From Vreelandella venusta (GTDB lineage: Bacteria > Pseudomonadota > Gammaproteobacteria > Pseudomonadales > Halomonadaceae): a DNA stretch of 64,000 bases. Under the pieces are notes generated by a model that did no database searches, was not told the DNA's origin, and was given only the letters and a program-made list of their open reading frames with translations. A program made the position numbers and the translations under genes. The stretch covers positions 186,001-250,000 of the forward strand of contig NZ_BJUL01000005.1 of the NCBI RefSeq assembly GCF_007989605.1. The letters run 5' to 3'. Positions 1 to 10,717 of the stretch are shown piece by piece (within the stretch, counting starts at the first letter, position 1; each line of letters opens with the position of its first letter).

Positions 1-30
1 GAAGAGTGCCGTGCGAATAAGAGCGTTCAT
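1..30 (-). CDS. lptA: LptA N-terminus (partial, cut by window edge)
   Basis: Only the first ten codons are in the window, reading M-N-A-L-I-R-T-A-L-F, which looks like the beginning of a signal peptide. A good ribosome binding site (AGGAG) lies just upstream of the ATG at 30-28. The assignment rests on position: the gene follows lptC by a few bases on the same strand, as in the conserved kdsD-kdsC-lptC-lptA-lptB order. LptA is the periplasmic bridge protein for lipopolysaccharide transport. The coding sequence itself is too short to confirm this. Confidence 0.6.
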   Translation of the reverse strand, partial: MNALIRTALF

Positions 31-38
31 CGCGACTC

Positions 39-611
39 CTACTGAGAACGAGTGGCAGGCGGGTGAACGCCGCGCACGTTATTGGTTAAGCGGATCTGGC
101 TATCATCCAGCCATACATCCATACGTGAAGCGCTAATGCGTTGAGGCGGCTGCTGAAGTATGGTTTCGGCATCGCTCCAAGCATGGCGGGTGATGCCATT
201 GTAATGTAATAACTCTGTATTCAACTGCCAGCCCTCATCAGGTGCAAGTAATTGGGCTGAGCCAGCTAGCGTGAGTGCTTGCGTGTCAGTATTTAGAGTG
301 CCGCTCTGGGCCGTCGCTAGCCATTGACGCTCCTCTCTATCGAACAGTGTCGCCCTGGGAGAGGTAACCTCTGTCATCGCTGTTTGAGGGGTATGGACTA
401 AGCGTGGCGTCGCCAGCGACTGTTGGATGGCACCGGTGTCACCAAACAGAGTGATTTCTGCATTTTCCAGTACATGGCCGGGCTCTTGAGCGCGAGCCTC
501 AGGATCGATTAATTGGTCTTGAGGGCCGCGCGGGTCTAGCCACGCCAGCACACCACCTAGGGCAAATACCATGGTGGTTATCCAAACGCGTTTTTTAGCC
601 CAAAAGCGCAT
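39..611 (-). CDS. lptC: LPS export protein LptC
   Basis: The 190-residue protein has one N-terminal membrane anchor at about residues 9-25, followed by a periplasmic beta-rich domain. LptC is the bitopic subunit of the LptBFGC complex that passes lipopolysaccharide from the inner membrane to LptA. I chose the ATG at 611-609 because it overlaps the kdsC stop by one base (TAATG) and puts the hydrophobic segment at the right place; a start 14 codons further up would add a non-conserved extension. It sits between kdsC and lptA in the usual LPS cluster. Sequence similarity in this family is weak, so context carries much of the call. Confidence 0.88.
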   Translation of the reverse strand: MRFWAKKRVWITTMVFALGGVLAWLDPRGPQDQLIDPEARAQEPGHVLENAEITLFGDTGAIQQSLATPRLVHTPQTAMTEVTSPRATLFDREERQWLATAQSGTLNTDTQALTLAGSAQLLAPDEGWQLNTELLHYNGITRHAWSDAETILQQPPQRISASRMDVWLDDSQIRLTNNVRGVHPPATRSQ

Positions 612-1153
612 TACGATTGGCCGTGTAGGTACGTATCTAAAACAGCATCCCAATGGCCTTGAGACATCAATAAGGTGTCGCAGATTTCACGTACGGCACC
701 GTGGCCACCAAGCCGGTCGGTGATCCAGTCGGCATGGGTATGCATGTAATCAGGAGCATTAGGCACGGTAATGCCTACGCCAGAGCGTTTAATAGGAGCA
801 AGGTCTGGTAGATCGTCACCACAATAAGCAACCTGCTCAAGCGTGATATCTAGGCGTTGGCAAAGCGCGCGTAACGTAGTGAGTTTATCTTCACATCCTT
901 GATAAACATGGGTAATGCCCAGCGACGCAGCGCGTTGACTAACCATCGGAGAGTCACGCCCAGTAATTAAGGCAACATGGATTCCGACGCGCTTCAAAAG
1001 TTTGAGGCCGTGGCCATCTTGAGTATGGAATGCTTTGATTTCGATACCGTCGGCTTGGAAATAGAGGCGGCCATCGGTAAGTACGCCGTCAACGTCAATG
1101 GCAAGCAATTTTACACGGCGAATGCGGTCTTGTAGAGCGTCAGGTAAGGCCAT
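611..1153 (-). CDS. kdsC: KDO-8-phosphate phosphatase KdsC
   Basis: This HAD-superfamily phosphatase of 180 residues removes phosphate from 3-deoxy-D-manno-octulosonate 8-phosphate in the Kdo pathway for lipid A and LPS core. The catalytic motif DVDGVLTDG is at residues 20-28, with the nucleophile Asp20 and general acid Asp22. Motif II (ITGRDS) and the metal-binding GDDLPDL follow in order. It is a C0-type HAD without a cap domain, of standard length. It lies between kdsD and lptC, its stop overlapping the lptC start, which indicates one operon with translational coupling. Confidence 0.96.
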   Translation of the reverse strand: MALPDALQDRIRRVKLLAIDVDGVLTDGRLYFQADGIEIKAFHTQDGHGLKLLKRVGIHVALITGRDSPMVSQRAASLGITHVYQGCEDKLTTLRALCQRLDITLEQVAYCGDDLPDLAPIKRSGVGITVPNAPDYMHTHADWITDRLGGHGAVREICDTLLMSQGHWDAVLDTYLHGQS

Positions 1154-1188
1154 GAAGCCTCCGTATTATTAATGTTGAAAAAGAGCGA

Positions 1189-2175
1189 TTAAATGACACC
1201 GCTGGCAAGTAAGTCATGCATATGCAGGGCGCCAATGGGGCGCTGTTGATCATCCACGACCGCCAGTGCGGTGATTCGACTGTCTTCCATGATGCGTACC
1301 GCTTCAGCCGCTAACACCTCGGGGCCGATACGTTTTCCAGGGCGTGTCATAACATCATCAACGAGGACGTCACGTAGGTCATGAAACTGATCCAGCGTTC
1401 GGCGTAAGTCACCGTCGGTATAAACGCCAGCAAGGCGTCCTTCGCTATCGACGACGCAGGTAAAGCCCAATCCTTGGCGAGTGATTTCCAACAGGGCGTC
1501 CCGTAGCGGGCTACCTAATGCTACTTGGGGGAGGCGCGAGCCGTTGTGCATTAAATCCTTGACACGCAAAAGCAGGCGTTTGCCGAGGCTTCCACCCGGG
1601 TGTGAAAGGGCAAAATCTTCCGCGGTGAAGCCGCGCGCTTCTAATAATGCCACGGCTAAGGCATCACCCAAGGCGAGAGCCGCTGTGGTTGAGCTAGTCG
1701 GCGCTAAGTCGAGAGGGCAGGCTTCGCGCTCAACACCGCTGTTAAGGTGAGCATCGGCGTGCTTAGCTAATGTGGATCCTGGGCGCCCCGTCATGCTGAC
1801 AAGCGGGGTTCCTAAGCGTTTCAATAGCGGAAGCAGGGCGGTGACCTCTGCGGTTTCGCCAGAGTTCGAGAGGGCCAGCACAACATCTGCGCGGGTGATC
1901 ATGCCGAGATCGCCATGGCTGGCTTCACCGGGGTGTACAAAAAAAGCAGGTGTGCCGGTGCTTGCCAATGTTGCAGCCAGCTTGCCCGCAATATGCCCGG
2001 ACTTACCCATGCCGGTCACTACTACGCGGCCCTGGCAGGCAAGGATAAGTTCACAGGCGTGGTCAAAGCTCTCATCAAGCTTTGCCTGAAGCCCACCGAT
2101 AGCGGCCTGCTCAATTTGCAGTGTGCGCAGCGCACTTTCACGCAGTGGGCTAGGTGTCGATAGTGGCTGGCGCAT
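1189..2175 (-). CDS. kdsD: Arabinose-5-phosphate isomerase KdsD
   Basis: KdsD interconverts ribulose 5-phosphate and arabinose 5-phosphate, the first step toward Kdo. The N-terminal half is a SIS sugar-isomerase domain with VVVTGMGKSGHIAGKLA and the conserved HPGEASHGDLG segment. The C-terminal half carries two CBS domains, beginning near VKDLMHNG and VDDVMTRPG. I prefer the ATG at 2175 (328 residues) because it has a weak purine-rich site upstream. An ATG six codons earlier at 2193 is possible but has no visible ribosome binding site. It is the first gene of a minus-strand operon with kdsC, lptC and lptA. Confidence 0.95.
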   Translation of the reverse strand: MRQPLSTPSPLRESALRTLQIEQAAIGGLQAKLDESFDHACELILACQGRVVVTGMGKSGHIAGKLAATLASTGTPAFFVHPGEASHGDLGMITRADVVLALSNSGETAEVTALLPLLKRLGTPLVSMTGRPGSTLAKHADAHLNSGVEREACPLDLAPTSSTTAALALGDALAVALLEARGFTAEDFALSHPGGSLGKRLLLRVKDLMHNGSRLPQVALGSPLRDALLEITRQGLGFTCVVDSEGRLAGVYTDGDLRRTLDQFHDLRDVLVDDVMTRPGKRIGPEVLAAEAVRIMEDSRITALAVVDDQQRPIGALHMHDLLASGVI

Positions 2176-2468
2176 GAGGACATCTCTTTTCATAAGCGGT
2201 CAAAAGTAGGTCGCTAAGAATAACATCTTGGCGCGGTTTGTAGGTAAGGCGCGTACCCTACTCCTTACTGCAGTAGCAGTGAGCGTATCTGTTACTGTGA
2301 GTAGCGTTCAGTTACGATGTTCGATAATATTTCGAAAACAGTGTTTTTTAAACTGCCTGTGCTTTTAAACTAGCCGTTTTTTTGAATTATTTGTTTTTAA
2401 CTAACTCATGCGTAGCCAGCATACATTAATGCTGTTGCGGCAAGACGACCATCAAGGCCAGCCAGCCC
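2176..2468. other. Divergent intergenic region kdsD/mlaF
   Basis: This spacer separates the minus-strand kds-lpt genes from the plus-strand mla genes and must hold both promoters. It has a 10-bp palindrome, TACTGCAGTA, at 2266-2275 and a conspicuously A/T-rich stretch from about 2325 to 2405. I could not place a -35/-10 pair with confidence, and I see no convincing coding sequence. Confidence 0.5.
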
Positions 2469-3290
2469 ATGACCGATGCTCCCTTCATCGAAATTGAAGA
2501 TTTGTACTTCTCGCGGGGTGATCATGATATTTTTCGTGGAATCAATATGACGATTTCGCGTGGCCAAGTAACGGCCATCATGGGGCCAAGCGGTACCGGC
2601 AAGACGACACTTTTAAAGCTCATTGGTGGGCAATTAACGCCTGACCGAGGGCGAGTGCTAATCGACGGTCAAGATGTCCATCGCTTGTCGCGCAAGGCCC
2701 TGTTTACGTTGCGTAAGCGCATGGGTATGTTGTTTCAGAGCGGTGCCCTGTTTTCGGATCTTGATGTATTTGAAAACGTAGCGTTTCCGCTTCGGGTGCA
2801 CACTGACTTGCCTGATCCGATGATACGCGATCTAGTACTTCTTAAGCTGCAGGCAGTGGGTTTGCGCGGGGCTAGGCACTTGTCGCCTGCTGAGCTTTCG
2901 GGGGGGATGGCAAGGCGTGTGGCGCTGGCTCGGGCGGTAGCGCTTGACCCAGAGTTAATCCTTTATGATGAGCCTTTTGTCGGACAAGACCCCATTTCTA
3001 TGGGGGTGCTTGTACAGCTAATTAAACGGCTGAATCAGGCGCTGTCGCTTACGTCAGTGATCGTTTCGCACGATATCAAAGAGACTCTCAGCATTGCGGA
3101 TTATCTATACCTTATTTCCGATGGGCAGGTAGTCGCCTCTGGCACGCCAAGCACCTTAGATACAAACCAAGATCCCCGGGTGAGCCAGTTTATCCATGGT
3201 GAGCCAGACGGGCCGGTGCCGTTTCACTATCCCGCTGAGACACTTTATCGCGATATTCTAGGCCAAGCCTCTGCAGGGAAGGTGCGTTAA
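2469..3290 (+). CDS. mlaF: Phospholipid transport ATP-binding protein MlaF
   Basis: MlaF is the ATPase of the MlaFEDB complex in the inner membrane, which moves phospholipids to or from the outer membrane to maintain lipid asymmetry. Walker A (GPSGTGKT) is at residues 39-46, the ABC signature is LSGGMARRVALARA, and Walker B reads LILYDEPFVGQDP, the form typical of this family. Length is standard at 273 residues. It opens the five-gene operon mlaFEDCB, and mlaE begins at the next base after its stop. No strong Shine-Dalgarno sequence is visible upstream. Confidence 0.96.
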   Translation: MTDAPFIEIEDLYFSRGDHDIFRGINMTISRGQVTAIMGPSGTGKTTLLKLIGGQLTPDRGRVLIDGQDVHRLSRKALFTLRKRMGMLFQSGALFSDLDVFENVAFPLRVHTDLPDPMIRDLVLLKLQAVGLRGARHLSPAELSGGMARRVALARAVALDPELILYDEPFVGQDPISMGVLVQLIKRLNQALSLTSVIVSHDIKETLSIADYLYLISDGQVVASGTPSTLDTNQDPRVSQFIHGEPDGPVPFHYPAETLYRDILGQASAGKVR

Positions 3291-4091
3291 ATGCAATCAA
3301 ACATTAAACATGCTATTTCGCATGTTGCTCGGCTGGGGCAAAAAGGCTGTGATGCCATAGAGTCGCTAGGGCGTGCAGGTGTTTTTCTTGCCCAGTCAGC
3401 AGTAGGGCTGCCTTCTCGGGAAGGGTGGTCGCTGTGGCTACGCCAAGTACACTTTGTCGGTGTGCTGTCTCTGGCTATTGTGCTGGTGTCAGGGCTGTTT
3501 ATAGGCATGGTGCTTGCGCTGCAGGGGTTCACCATTTTGGTTGATTTTGGGGCAGAGCAGGCGCTCGGCCAGATGGTTGCTCTTTCACTTCTCCGAGAGC
3601 TGGCGCCGGTGGTCGCTGCGTTATTGTTTGCCGGGCGCGCGGGCTCTGCGTTAACGGCGGAAATTGGCCTTATGAAGGCGACTGAGCAGTTAACAAGTAT
3701 GGAAATGATTGGCGTTGATCCACTGCGTCGGGTTGTGGCTCCACGGCTGTGGGCAGGTTTTATTGCGCTTCCCATTCTGACCGTTGGCTTTAGCGTGGTG
3801 GGGATTTGGGGGGGCTATCTGGTTGGTGTGGAATGGCTGGGAGTATTTGAAGGTTCTTACTGGAGCAATATGCAGGCTAGCGTTTCGTTTATTGATGATA
3901 TTGGTAATGGAATCATCAAGAGCCTTGTGTTTGCAGTGGTCGTTACCTGGATTGCGGTGTTCCAAGGGTATGACTTGGTGCCTACCTCTGAAGGTATTTC
4001 ACGTGCGACAACACGCACGGTGGTGTATTCATCGCTTGCTGTTTTGGGGCTGGATTTTGTATTGACCGCCGTGATGTTTGGCGGCCTTTAA
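3291..4091 (+). CDS. mlaE: Phospholipid transport permease MlaE
   Basis: The 266-residue integral membrane permease of the Mla system has several hydrophobic segments and the conserved family stretch [21 protein letters not shown] near the middle. It dimerises in the inner membrane and pairs with MlaF and the MlaD hexamer. The start codon immediately follows the mlaF stop, which suggests coupled translation. All neighbours are the cognate mla genes. Confidence 0.96.
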   Translation: MQSNIKHAISHVARLGQKGCDAIESLGRAGVFLAQSAVGLPSREGWSLWLRQVHFVGVLSLAIVLVSGLFIGMVLALQGFTILVDFGAEQALGQMVALSLLRELAPVVAALLFAGRAGSALTAEIGLMKATEQLTSMEMIGVDPLRRVVAPRLWAGFIALPILTVGFSVVGIWGGYLVGVEWLGVFEGSYWSNMQASVSFIDDIGNGIIKSLVFAVVVTWIAVFQGYDLVPTSEGISRATTRTVVYSSLAVLGLDFVLTAVMFGGL

Positions 4092-4107
4092 TGGGTGGAG
4101 CAATAAC

Positions 4108-4572
4108 ATGAAGCGCAGTAAAACCATGGAGTTTGGCGTTGGCCTGTTTATGTTTGCGGGCATTCTGGGGCTTATTTTTTTAGGCTTGCGCGTAAGTGGC
4201 ATGACGTTTTCAACATCTTCTGACACGTTTCGTCTTGAGGCTAGCTTTTCCAATATTGGTAGTCTGAAGCCACGTGCGCGGGTCACTATGGCCGGTGTCA
4301 CTGTAGGGCGGGTAGAGAGCATTGAACTTGATACCGAGTGGTATGATGCGCGGGTGGTGTTAAGCCTCGATAGCGACCTTAAAGGCCAGCTTTCGCAAGA
4401 TACTACCGCGGCTATTTTGACGGCTGGGCTGCTCGGTGAGCAGTATATTGGCTTGAGTGTTGGCGGCGCTCCTGACGTACTGGAAGAGGGGGATGTTATT
4501 CGAGATACCCAGTCTGCCTTAGTGCTTGAAGAACTTATCCAGCAATTTGTATCCAATATGGTTACTAACTAG
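4108..4572 (+). CDS. mlaD: MCE-domain protein MlaD
   Basis: MlaD is the membrane-anchored substrate-binding ring of the Mla system. The protein has 154 residues with one membrane segment at about residues 8-30, followed by an MCE domain that includes SFSNIGSLKPRARVTMAGV. I chose the ATG at 4108 because a GGTGGAG site precedes it and the start puts the anchor directly at the N-terminus; an in-frame start ten codons upstream overlaps mlaE. Family members form hexamers with a hydrophobic central pore. Confidence 0.95.
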   Translation: MKRSKTMEFGVGLFMFAGILGLIFLGLRVSGMTFSTSSDTFRLEASFSNIGSLKPRARVTMAGVTVGRVESIELDTEWYDARVVLSLDSDLKGQLSQDTTAAILTAGLLGEQYIGLSVGGAPDVLEEGDVIRDTQSALVLEELIQQFVSNMVTN

Positions 4573-4610
4573 GCACCGTGAGTGCTGTCAGTTGTTATGA
4601 GGTGACTTTG

Positions 4611-5270
4611 ATGAAAGAAAATAGCGTAATGTTGGTCCGTCGTTGGCTCTTTTTGTTGTTGCTAGCGGTTTTTCTGCTGCCTTTTGCTGCTCAGGCCCAG
4701 TCGCAATCACCAGAAGCGTTGGTTCGTGACAACGTTAATGGCTTCATGGAGCAGATTAAGGGTAGAGAGGATTATTACGCCAATAATCTTGATGAGCTTA
4801 AAGCGTTAGTCAACGATAGCCTGAATGATGTGGCGGATTTTCGCTATATTGGCGCTAGCGTGATGGGCAGCTACTTTCGCAACGCAACGCCAGAGCAGCG
4901 TAGCCGCTTCGCCGATGTCTTTCGTCAAACCCTGATCGACACCTACACGCGTGGTCTCGTAACCTTTGATTATGATGAGTTGAGAGTGTTAACCGACCAG
5001 CGCGGTCAGCGCTATGAAGATCAAGCCAGTGTTGATATGGAAGTGGTGGCTACTAATGGTCAGGTTTACCCGGTTAGCTATAGCCTGCGACTTTCAAATG
5101 GTGAGTGGAAAGTAGTCAATGTCATTGTTAATGGCATCAATTTAGGACTGACCTTCCGCAATCAGTTTGATCAGTCGATGCGCGAAAATAATCGAGACTA
5201 CGATGCTGTTATTCGTAGCTGGTCACCCGAAATTGGTGTCGACGAGCTAGAGCAAGGGGGCAACGCGTGA
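4611..5270 (+). CDS. mlaC: Periplasmic phospholipid-binding protein MlaC
   Basis: MlaC is the soluble periplasmic shuttle that carries phospholipids between the MlaA-porin complex and MlaFEDB. The N-terminus is a clear signal peptide (two Arg, a Leu/Phe-rich core, then AQA before QSQS). The mature part is a Tol-Tol-Ttg2-type domain. I picked the ATG at 4611 because GAGGTGAC sits just upstream; an earlier in-frame start at 4578 and a later one at 4629 are less likely. The 219-residue length is normal. Confidence 0.93.
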   Translation: MKENSVMLVRRWLFLLLLAVFLLPFAAQAQSQSPEALVRDNVNGFMEQIKGREDYYANNLDELKALVNDSLNDVADFRYIGASVMGSYFRNATPEQRSRFADVFRQTLIDTYTRGLVTFDYDELRVLTDQRGQRYEDQASVDMEVVATNGQVYPVSYSLRLSNGEWKVVNVIVNGINLGLTFRNQFDQSMRENNRDYDAVIRSWSPEIGVDELEQGGNA

Positions 5271-5599
5271 CGACGCTGTTATCTATGCCCCATGTTTCGC
5301 TGATTGCGCAGCCTTGCGCGTTGGTGGTTCAGGGTGATCTCAATGTCAATGCAGCGGCCGAACTGGCCGCTGCAGGCGTTAAATGGCTTGAAAGTTCTCG
5401 GTTAGCTGATGTCGTTCTCGATTTTTCAGGGGTTACGAAGGCAAGTAGTGCGGCGATTAGCGTGCTGTTTGAATGGCTGCGGGCCTGTCACTCGCTAGGC
5501 ATTGTCGTTACGTCGATTGCCTTGTCTACTCCGCTGGAGCGTTTAACGTCGCTCGCTGAGCTTGATGCACTAATAGGTTCGCCCAACGCTGAAGCGTGA
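5267..5599 (+). CDS. mlaB: STAS-domain protein MlaB
   Basis: This 110-residue STAS-domain protein binds MlaF and is needed for stability and activity of the Mla ATPase. The GTG start overlaps the mlaC stop (GTGA), a pattern of translational coupling. The conserved stretch DVVLDFSGVTKASSAAISVLFEW corresponds to the STAS loop and the helix that contacts the ATPase; it includes the Thr/Ser position found in the family. It is the last mla gene. Confidence 0.92.
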   Translation: MTTLLSMPHVSLIAQPCALVVQGDLNVNAAAELAAAGVKWLESSRLADVVLDFSGVTKASSAAISVLFEWLRACHSLGIVVTSIALSTPLERLTSLAELDALIGSPNAEA

Positions 5600-5709
5600 G
5601 TGCTCGTCTGGCATCGCCAAGCGTGCCGCTTTTCTTTATCATGTTTCTTGATTCCTCACTAATTCAACGTCCCTACCTATTTCAATGACCCAAAGGAGTT
5701 CCCTGTCCT

Positions 5710-7234
<1,525 letters not shown>

Positions 7235-7262
7235 GCCATGTTATTAACCATTGGCCTAAACA

Positions 7263-7916
7263 ATGAGTAAGCAACTTATTTTAGCCCTTTCAAAAGGGCG
7301 TATTCTGGAAGAGACGCTGCCGCTGTTGGCGGATGCGGGAATTACCCCAGTAGAAGATTTGGGTAAAAGTCGTAAGCTGTTGTTTGATACTAATTTGCCA
7401 GATGTGAAATTAGTAATTATACGGGCAACCGATGTGCCGACCTATGTACAGCTGGGTGCCGCGGATGTGGGGATTGCGGGTAAAGATGTTCTGCTTGAGC
7501 ATGGTGCTGAAGGGCTATACGAACCCCTAGACCTGGATATCGCTCGTTGCAAGCTGATGACGGCTGGTGTGACAGGTCAGTTGCCTGCTGAAGCGCGTCG
7601 TCGTGTAGCTACTAAGTTTGTAAACGTGGCGAGGCGTTACTACGCAGAGCAGGGTATTCAAGCCGAAGTGATCAAGCTCTATGGGGCGATGGAGCTTGCT
7701 CCTCTGATGAATTTGGCCGATGAAATTGTTGATATCGTGGATACCGGCAATACGCTACGCGCCAATGGCATGGAGCCTCGTGAACTTATTGCCCACATCA
7801 GTACCCGCTTAGTGGTTAATAAAGCAGCTATGACCATGAAGCATGACCGTATCAAGCCACTATTAGCCCGCCTGGAAAGTGCGGTTAAAAAGCGCCAGAC
7901 TCAGCCTATTGAATGA
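7263..7916 (+). CDS. hisG: ATP phosphoribosyltransferase HisG (short form)
   Basis: HisG condenses ATP with PRPP to begin histidine synthesis. At 217 residues this is the short, HisZ-dependent form that lacks the C-terminal regulatory domain; the PRPP-binding stretch [16 protein letters not shown] is present. Short HisG requires the HisZ regulatory subunit, whose gene is not in the window. It lies between murA and hisD, as in Pseudomonas. Confidence 0.96.
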   Translation: MSKQLILALSKGRILEETLPLLADAGITPVEDLGKSRKLLFDTNLPDVKLVIIRATDVPTYVQLGAADVGIAGKDVLLEHGAEGLYEPLDLDIARCKLMTAGVTGQLPAEARRRVATKFVNVARRYYAEQGIQAEVIKLYGAMELAPLMNLADEIVDIVDTGNTLRANGMEPRELIAHISTRLVVNKAAMTMKHDRIKPLLARLESAVKKRQTQPIE

Positions 7917-7929
7917 CACGAGGTTTACC

Positions 7930-9246
7930 ATGAGCGATAAGTCCACAGCCACCATTGCCCGTCTCTCGACTGTTGATGGGGCATTCCATCAGCATTTAGA
8001 CGCGCTGCTGGATTGGGAAGGGGTGTCTGATAAGGCAGTGCAGGCTCGTGTTGAAGAGATATTGGCAGATGTTAAGCGGCGAGGTGACAGCGCGGTGGTT
8101 GAGGCGACCAATCGCTTTGATCGCCTGTCTGTCGAGAGTATGGAGCAGCTATGCCTATCTCCTGAGCAACTGAAAAAGGCCTTTGACGGCCTGCCTACTG
8201 AGCAGCGTAATGCGCTGTCGGCCGCCGCTGAGCGTATTAAGCGTTATCATGAGCGCCAAAAGCCAAGCTCGTGGCAATACGAAGAGGCTGATGGAACAGT
8301 GCTTGGCCAAAAGGTCACCCCGCTGGACCGCGCAGGTATTTATGTGCCGGGTGGTAAAGCTGCTTATCCTTCATCGGTGTTAATGAATGCTATCCCTGCC
8401 CATGTGGCTGGTGTGCGTGAGATTGTGATGGTTGTGCCGACTCCGGACGGTGTGCTGAATGATCTTGTGCTGGCAGCTGCGCATTTGGCGGGCGTCGACT
8501 ATGTGTTCACGATTGGCGGCGCCCAGGCAATCGCGGCGCTTGCCTATGGTACGGAAAGCATTCCGCGGGTAGACAAAATCGTAGGGCCTGGAAATATCTA
8601 CGTAGCAACTGCTAAACGCGCGGTATTTGGTCAAGTTGGTATTGATATGATTGCCGGTCCCTCTGAAATCATGGTGGTGTCTGACGGCCAAACAGACCCA
8701 GATTGGTTGGCAATGGACTTATTCTCTCAGGCTGAGCACGATGAGGATGCCCAGGCGATTTTTGTTAGTTGGAAGGCTGATCACCTGGATGCCGTTGAGG
8801 CTTCAATTGAGCGATTATTGCCGACGCTTGAGCGGGAAGATATTGCCCGCGCTTCACTGCAACGTCGTGGTGCATTGATTCTTTGCCAAGATCAAGCCGA
8901 AGCCATTGAGTTGATCAATCGTATCGCGCCGGAGCACCTGGAGCTTTCTGTTGAGACGCCTGGCGACTGGCTCGATGACGTGCGTCACGCTGGAGCAATC
9001 TTTATGGGGCGGCATACGTCGGAAGCTCTGGGTGATTATTGTGCAGGGCCGAACCATGTGCTGCCCACGTCTGGAACCGCTCGTTTTTCATCGCCGCTGG
9101 GGGTTTATGATTTCCAAAAGCGCTCCTCCATTATTCACTGCTCGCCTGACGGTGCGTCTGAGCTTGGTAAAATAGCCTCTGTGCTTGCCCGGGGTGAGTC
9201 GCTGACGGCCCATGCGCGTTCAGCGGAGTATCGTATTAACGATTGA
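7930..9246 (+). CDS. hisD: Histidinol dehydrogenase HisD
   Basis: HisD performs the last two oxidations of histidine synthesis, from L-histidinol to L-histidine with NAD. The 438-residue protein contains the conserved [17 protein letters not shown] and [12 protein letters not shown] stretches, which hold zinc-site and catalytic residues. I used the ATG at 7930 after an ACGAGG site, 13 bases past the hisG stop; a further upstream in-frame start overlaps hisG. The usual next gene in Pseudomonas, hisC, is absent here. Confidence 0.97.
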   Translation: MSDKSTATIARLSTVDGAFHQHLDALLDWEGVSDKAVQARVEEILADVKRRGDSAVVEATNRFDRLSVESMEQLCLSPEQLKKAFDGLPTEQRNALSAAAERIKRYHERQKPSSWQYEEADGTVLGQKVTPLDRAGIYVPGGKAAYPSSVLMNAIPAHVAGVREIVMVVPTPDGVLNDLVLAAAHLAGVDYVFTIGGAQAIAALAYGTESIPRVDKIVGPGNIYVATAKRAVFGQVGIDMIAGPSEIMVVSDGQTDPDWLAMDLFSQAEHDEDAQAIFVSWKADHLDAVEASIERLLPTLEREDIARASLQRRGALILCQDQAEAIELINRIAPEHLELSVETPGDWLDDVRHAGAIFMGRHTSEALGDYCAGPNHVLPTSGTARFSSPLGVYDFQKRSSIIHCSPDGASELGKIASVLARGESLTAHARSAEYRIND

Positions 9247-9256
9247 GTCTTGTTTG

Positions 9257-9284
9257 AAAAAAAACGCCGCTTGAAAAAGCGCCG
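9257..9284 (-). terminator. Rho-independent terminator after algW
   Basis: Read on the minus strand, an 8-bp stem with one G-G mismatch and a TTTC loop is followed by eight T residues (9264-9257). It lies 33 bases past the algW stop, and the orientation of the T-run assigns it to the minus strand. Confidence 0.65.
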
Positions 9285-9316
9285 TCTGAACAAGCGTCGA
9301 TAGCCATCAGAGCGAC

Positions 9317-10561
9317 TTACGAGTCGCTCTGATGCTCGCCTGACGTAGCATTGATGGGTACTGGCCGTTCACCGACCTCCAGTGTCATATCCATGCGCTC
9401 ACCGCTTCGTACGATCGTCAGCGGTAATTTTGTGCCGGGGGGGATGGAGGCAATCGCGCTCATTGTTACCCGAGCATCTAAAATCACTTGACCGTCAATA
9501 GACAGCAAAACATCGCCGGGCTGTAAGCCTGCTTTAGCGGCTGGCCCGTCCTTCACAACGCCAGCCACAATCACGCCTTGAGGGGTTCTTAATCCAAATG
9601 ATGCGGCCAGCTCGCGGGAGAGGGCTTGTGCTTCTATGCCTAGCCAGCCGCGTATAACGCGACCGCGGGTAACCAGTTCATTCAAGATGCTATGGGCAAG
9701 GTTGGCTGGAATCGCAAACCCAATTCCTTGTGATCCTCCCGATCGTGAGAAAATGGCCGTATTAATACCCACTAAAGCGCCGTCAGGGTTGACTAGCGCC
9801 CCCCCAGAATTGCCTGGATTTATCGCTGCGTCTGTTTGAATGAAGTCTTCATAAGCATTTAAACCTAGGTGGCTGCGCCCCGTCGCGCTGATAATGCCCA
9901 TGGTAACGGTTTGTCCAACGCCGAAAGGATTGCCAATAGCGAGTGCTACATCGCCCACCGCCACCTGCTCTGAGTCAGCAAGCTCAATTACCGGCAAGTC
10001 ATCAAGGGCAATGCGTAAAACGGCAAGGTCGCTTTCTGGATCAGTGCCAATTACTTCAGCCAGTGTTTCCCGGCCATCGCGGAGTGCCACCTGTATTTGA
10101 TCGGCGCCATTAATGACATGGTGATTGGTTAGCACATAGCCGTCATGGCTGACGATAACGCCTGAACCAAGGCTCGACAGCATTCGCTGGTGAGTGGTTG
10201 CATCGTCGCCGCTGAAGAACTGCTGGAAAAAAGGGTCAGACATCAGCGGATGCTGGTCGCGTTCAACAATACGTGATGAATAGATGTTGACGACGGCTGG
10301 CGCCGCTTGATTAACGGCATTGGAGTAACTTGCAGGCCCTTGATTGCGGTTGAGCGGTTCTGCTTGGCGAATCTCAGGGGCAGGTCGATTTGCTGCTGAC
10401 TCTCCGCTAGTGGGTACTAGCGAAGGAGGAGGCTCGACCGTTGCGGGTGGCGTTTGCCGAAAAGGATTAGGCAAATACTCTGGGAAAGCAAGTAGCACCA
10501 AGGCGGCGAGCAATAGCCCGGTGATAATTGGCCATATATAGGGCAGCACAGAGCGGTGCAT
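9317..10561 (-). CDS. algW: DegS/AlgW-type periplasmic serine protease
   Basis: The 414-residue protein has an N-terminal membrane anchor (about residues 7-26), a trypsin-like domain and a single PDZ domain, the architecture of DegS/AlgW. The triad is His148 (TNHHVIN), Asp178 (ESDLAV) and Ser252 (GNSGGAL). Proteases of this type sense misfolded outer-membrane proteins through the PDZ domain and cut the anti-sigma factor that holds sigma-E/AlgU. I chose the ATG at 10561 because TGAGGAA precedes it; an upstream in-frame start would only add a repeat-encoded Arg-Glu-Pro tract. It is convergent with hisD and divergent from the Nif3-like gene. Confidence 0.93.
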   Translation of the reverse strand: MHRSVLPYIWPIITGLLLAALVLLAFPEYLPNPFRQTPPATVEPPPSLVPTSGESAANRPAPEIRQAEPLNRNQGPASYSNAVNQAAPAVVNIYSSRIVERDQHPLMSDPFFQQFFSGDDATTHQRMLSSLGSGVIVSHDGYVLTNHHVINGADQIQVALRDGRETLAEVIGTDPESDLAVLRIALDDLPVIELADSEQVAVGDVALAIGNPFGVGQTVTMGIISATGRSHLGLNAYEDFIQTDAAINPGNSGGALVNPDGALVGINTAIFSRSGGSQGIGFAIPANLAHSILNELVTRGRVIRGWLGIEAQALSRELAASFGLRTPQGVIVAGVVKDGPAAKAGLQPGDVLLSIDGQVILDARVTMSAIASIPPGTKLPLTIVRSGERMDMTLEVGERPVPINATSGEHQSDS

Positions 10562-10595
10562 GCGAAATTTCCTCAGCGGGTGATAGTCTAAATGG

Positions 10596-10629
10596 TCGCG
10601 AGGTTCGCGAGGTTCGCGAGGTTCGCGAT
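10596..10629. repeat. 9-bp tandem repeat in algW upstream region
   Basis: Three perfect copies of TCGCGAGGT plus seven bases of a fourth unit (six matching) lie 35-68 bases upstream of the algW start. The unit is a multiple of three, so copy-number change would not shift a frame, but it would change promoter or leader spacing. Confidence 0.85.
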
Positions 10630-10717
10630 AACGCGAAGCGATATTTACAATAGTCCCATCGTAACACTTTATTGAGATGTTCCTCACGATAGCTTGTTAA
10701 TCGGTTAAGGAGTCAGT

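Noticed and set aside
3287..3775. 162-codon minus-strand ORF opposite mlaE
   Set aside because: It is a shadow of mlaE with no conserved features; mlaE is clearly the gene.
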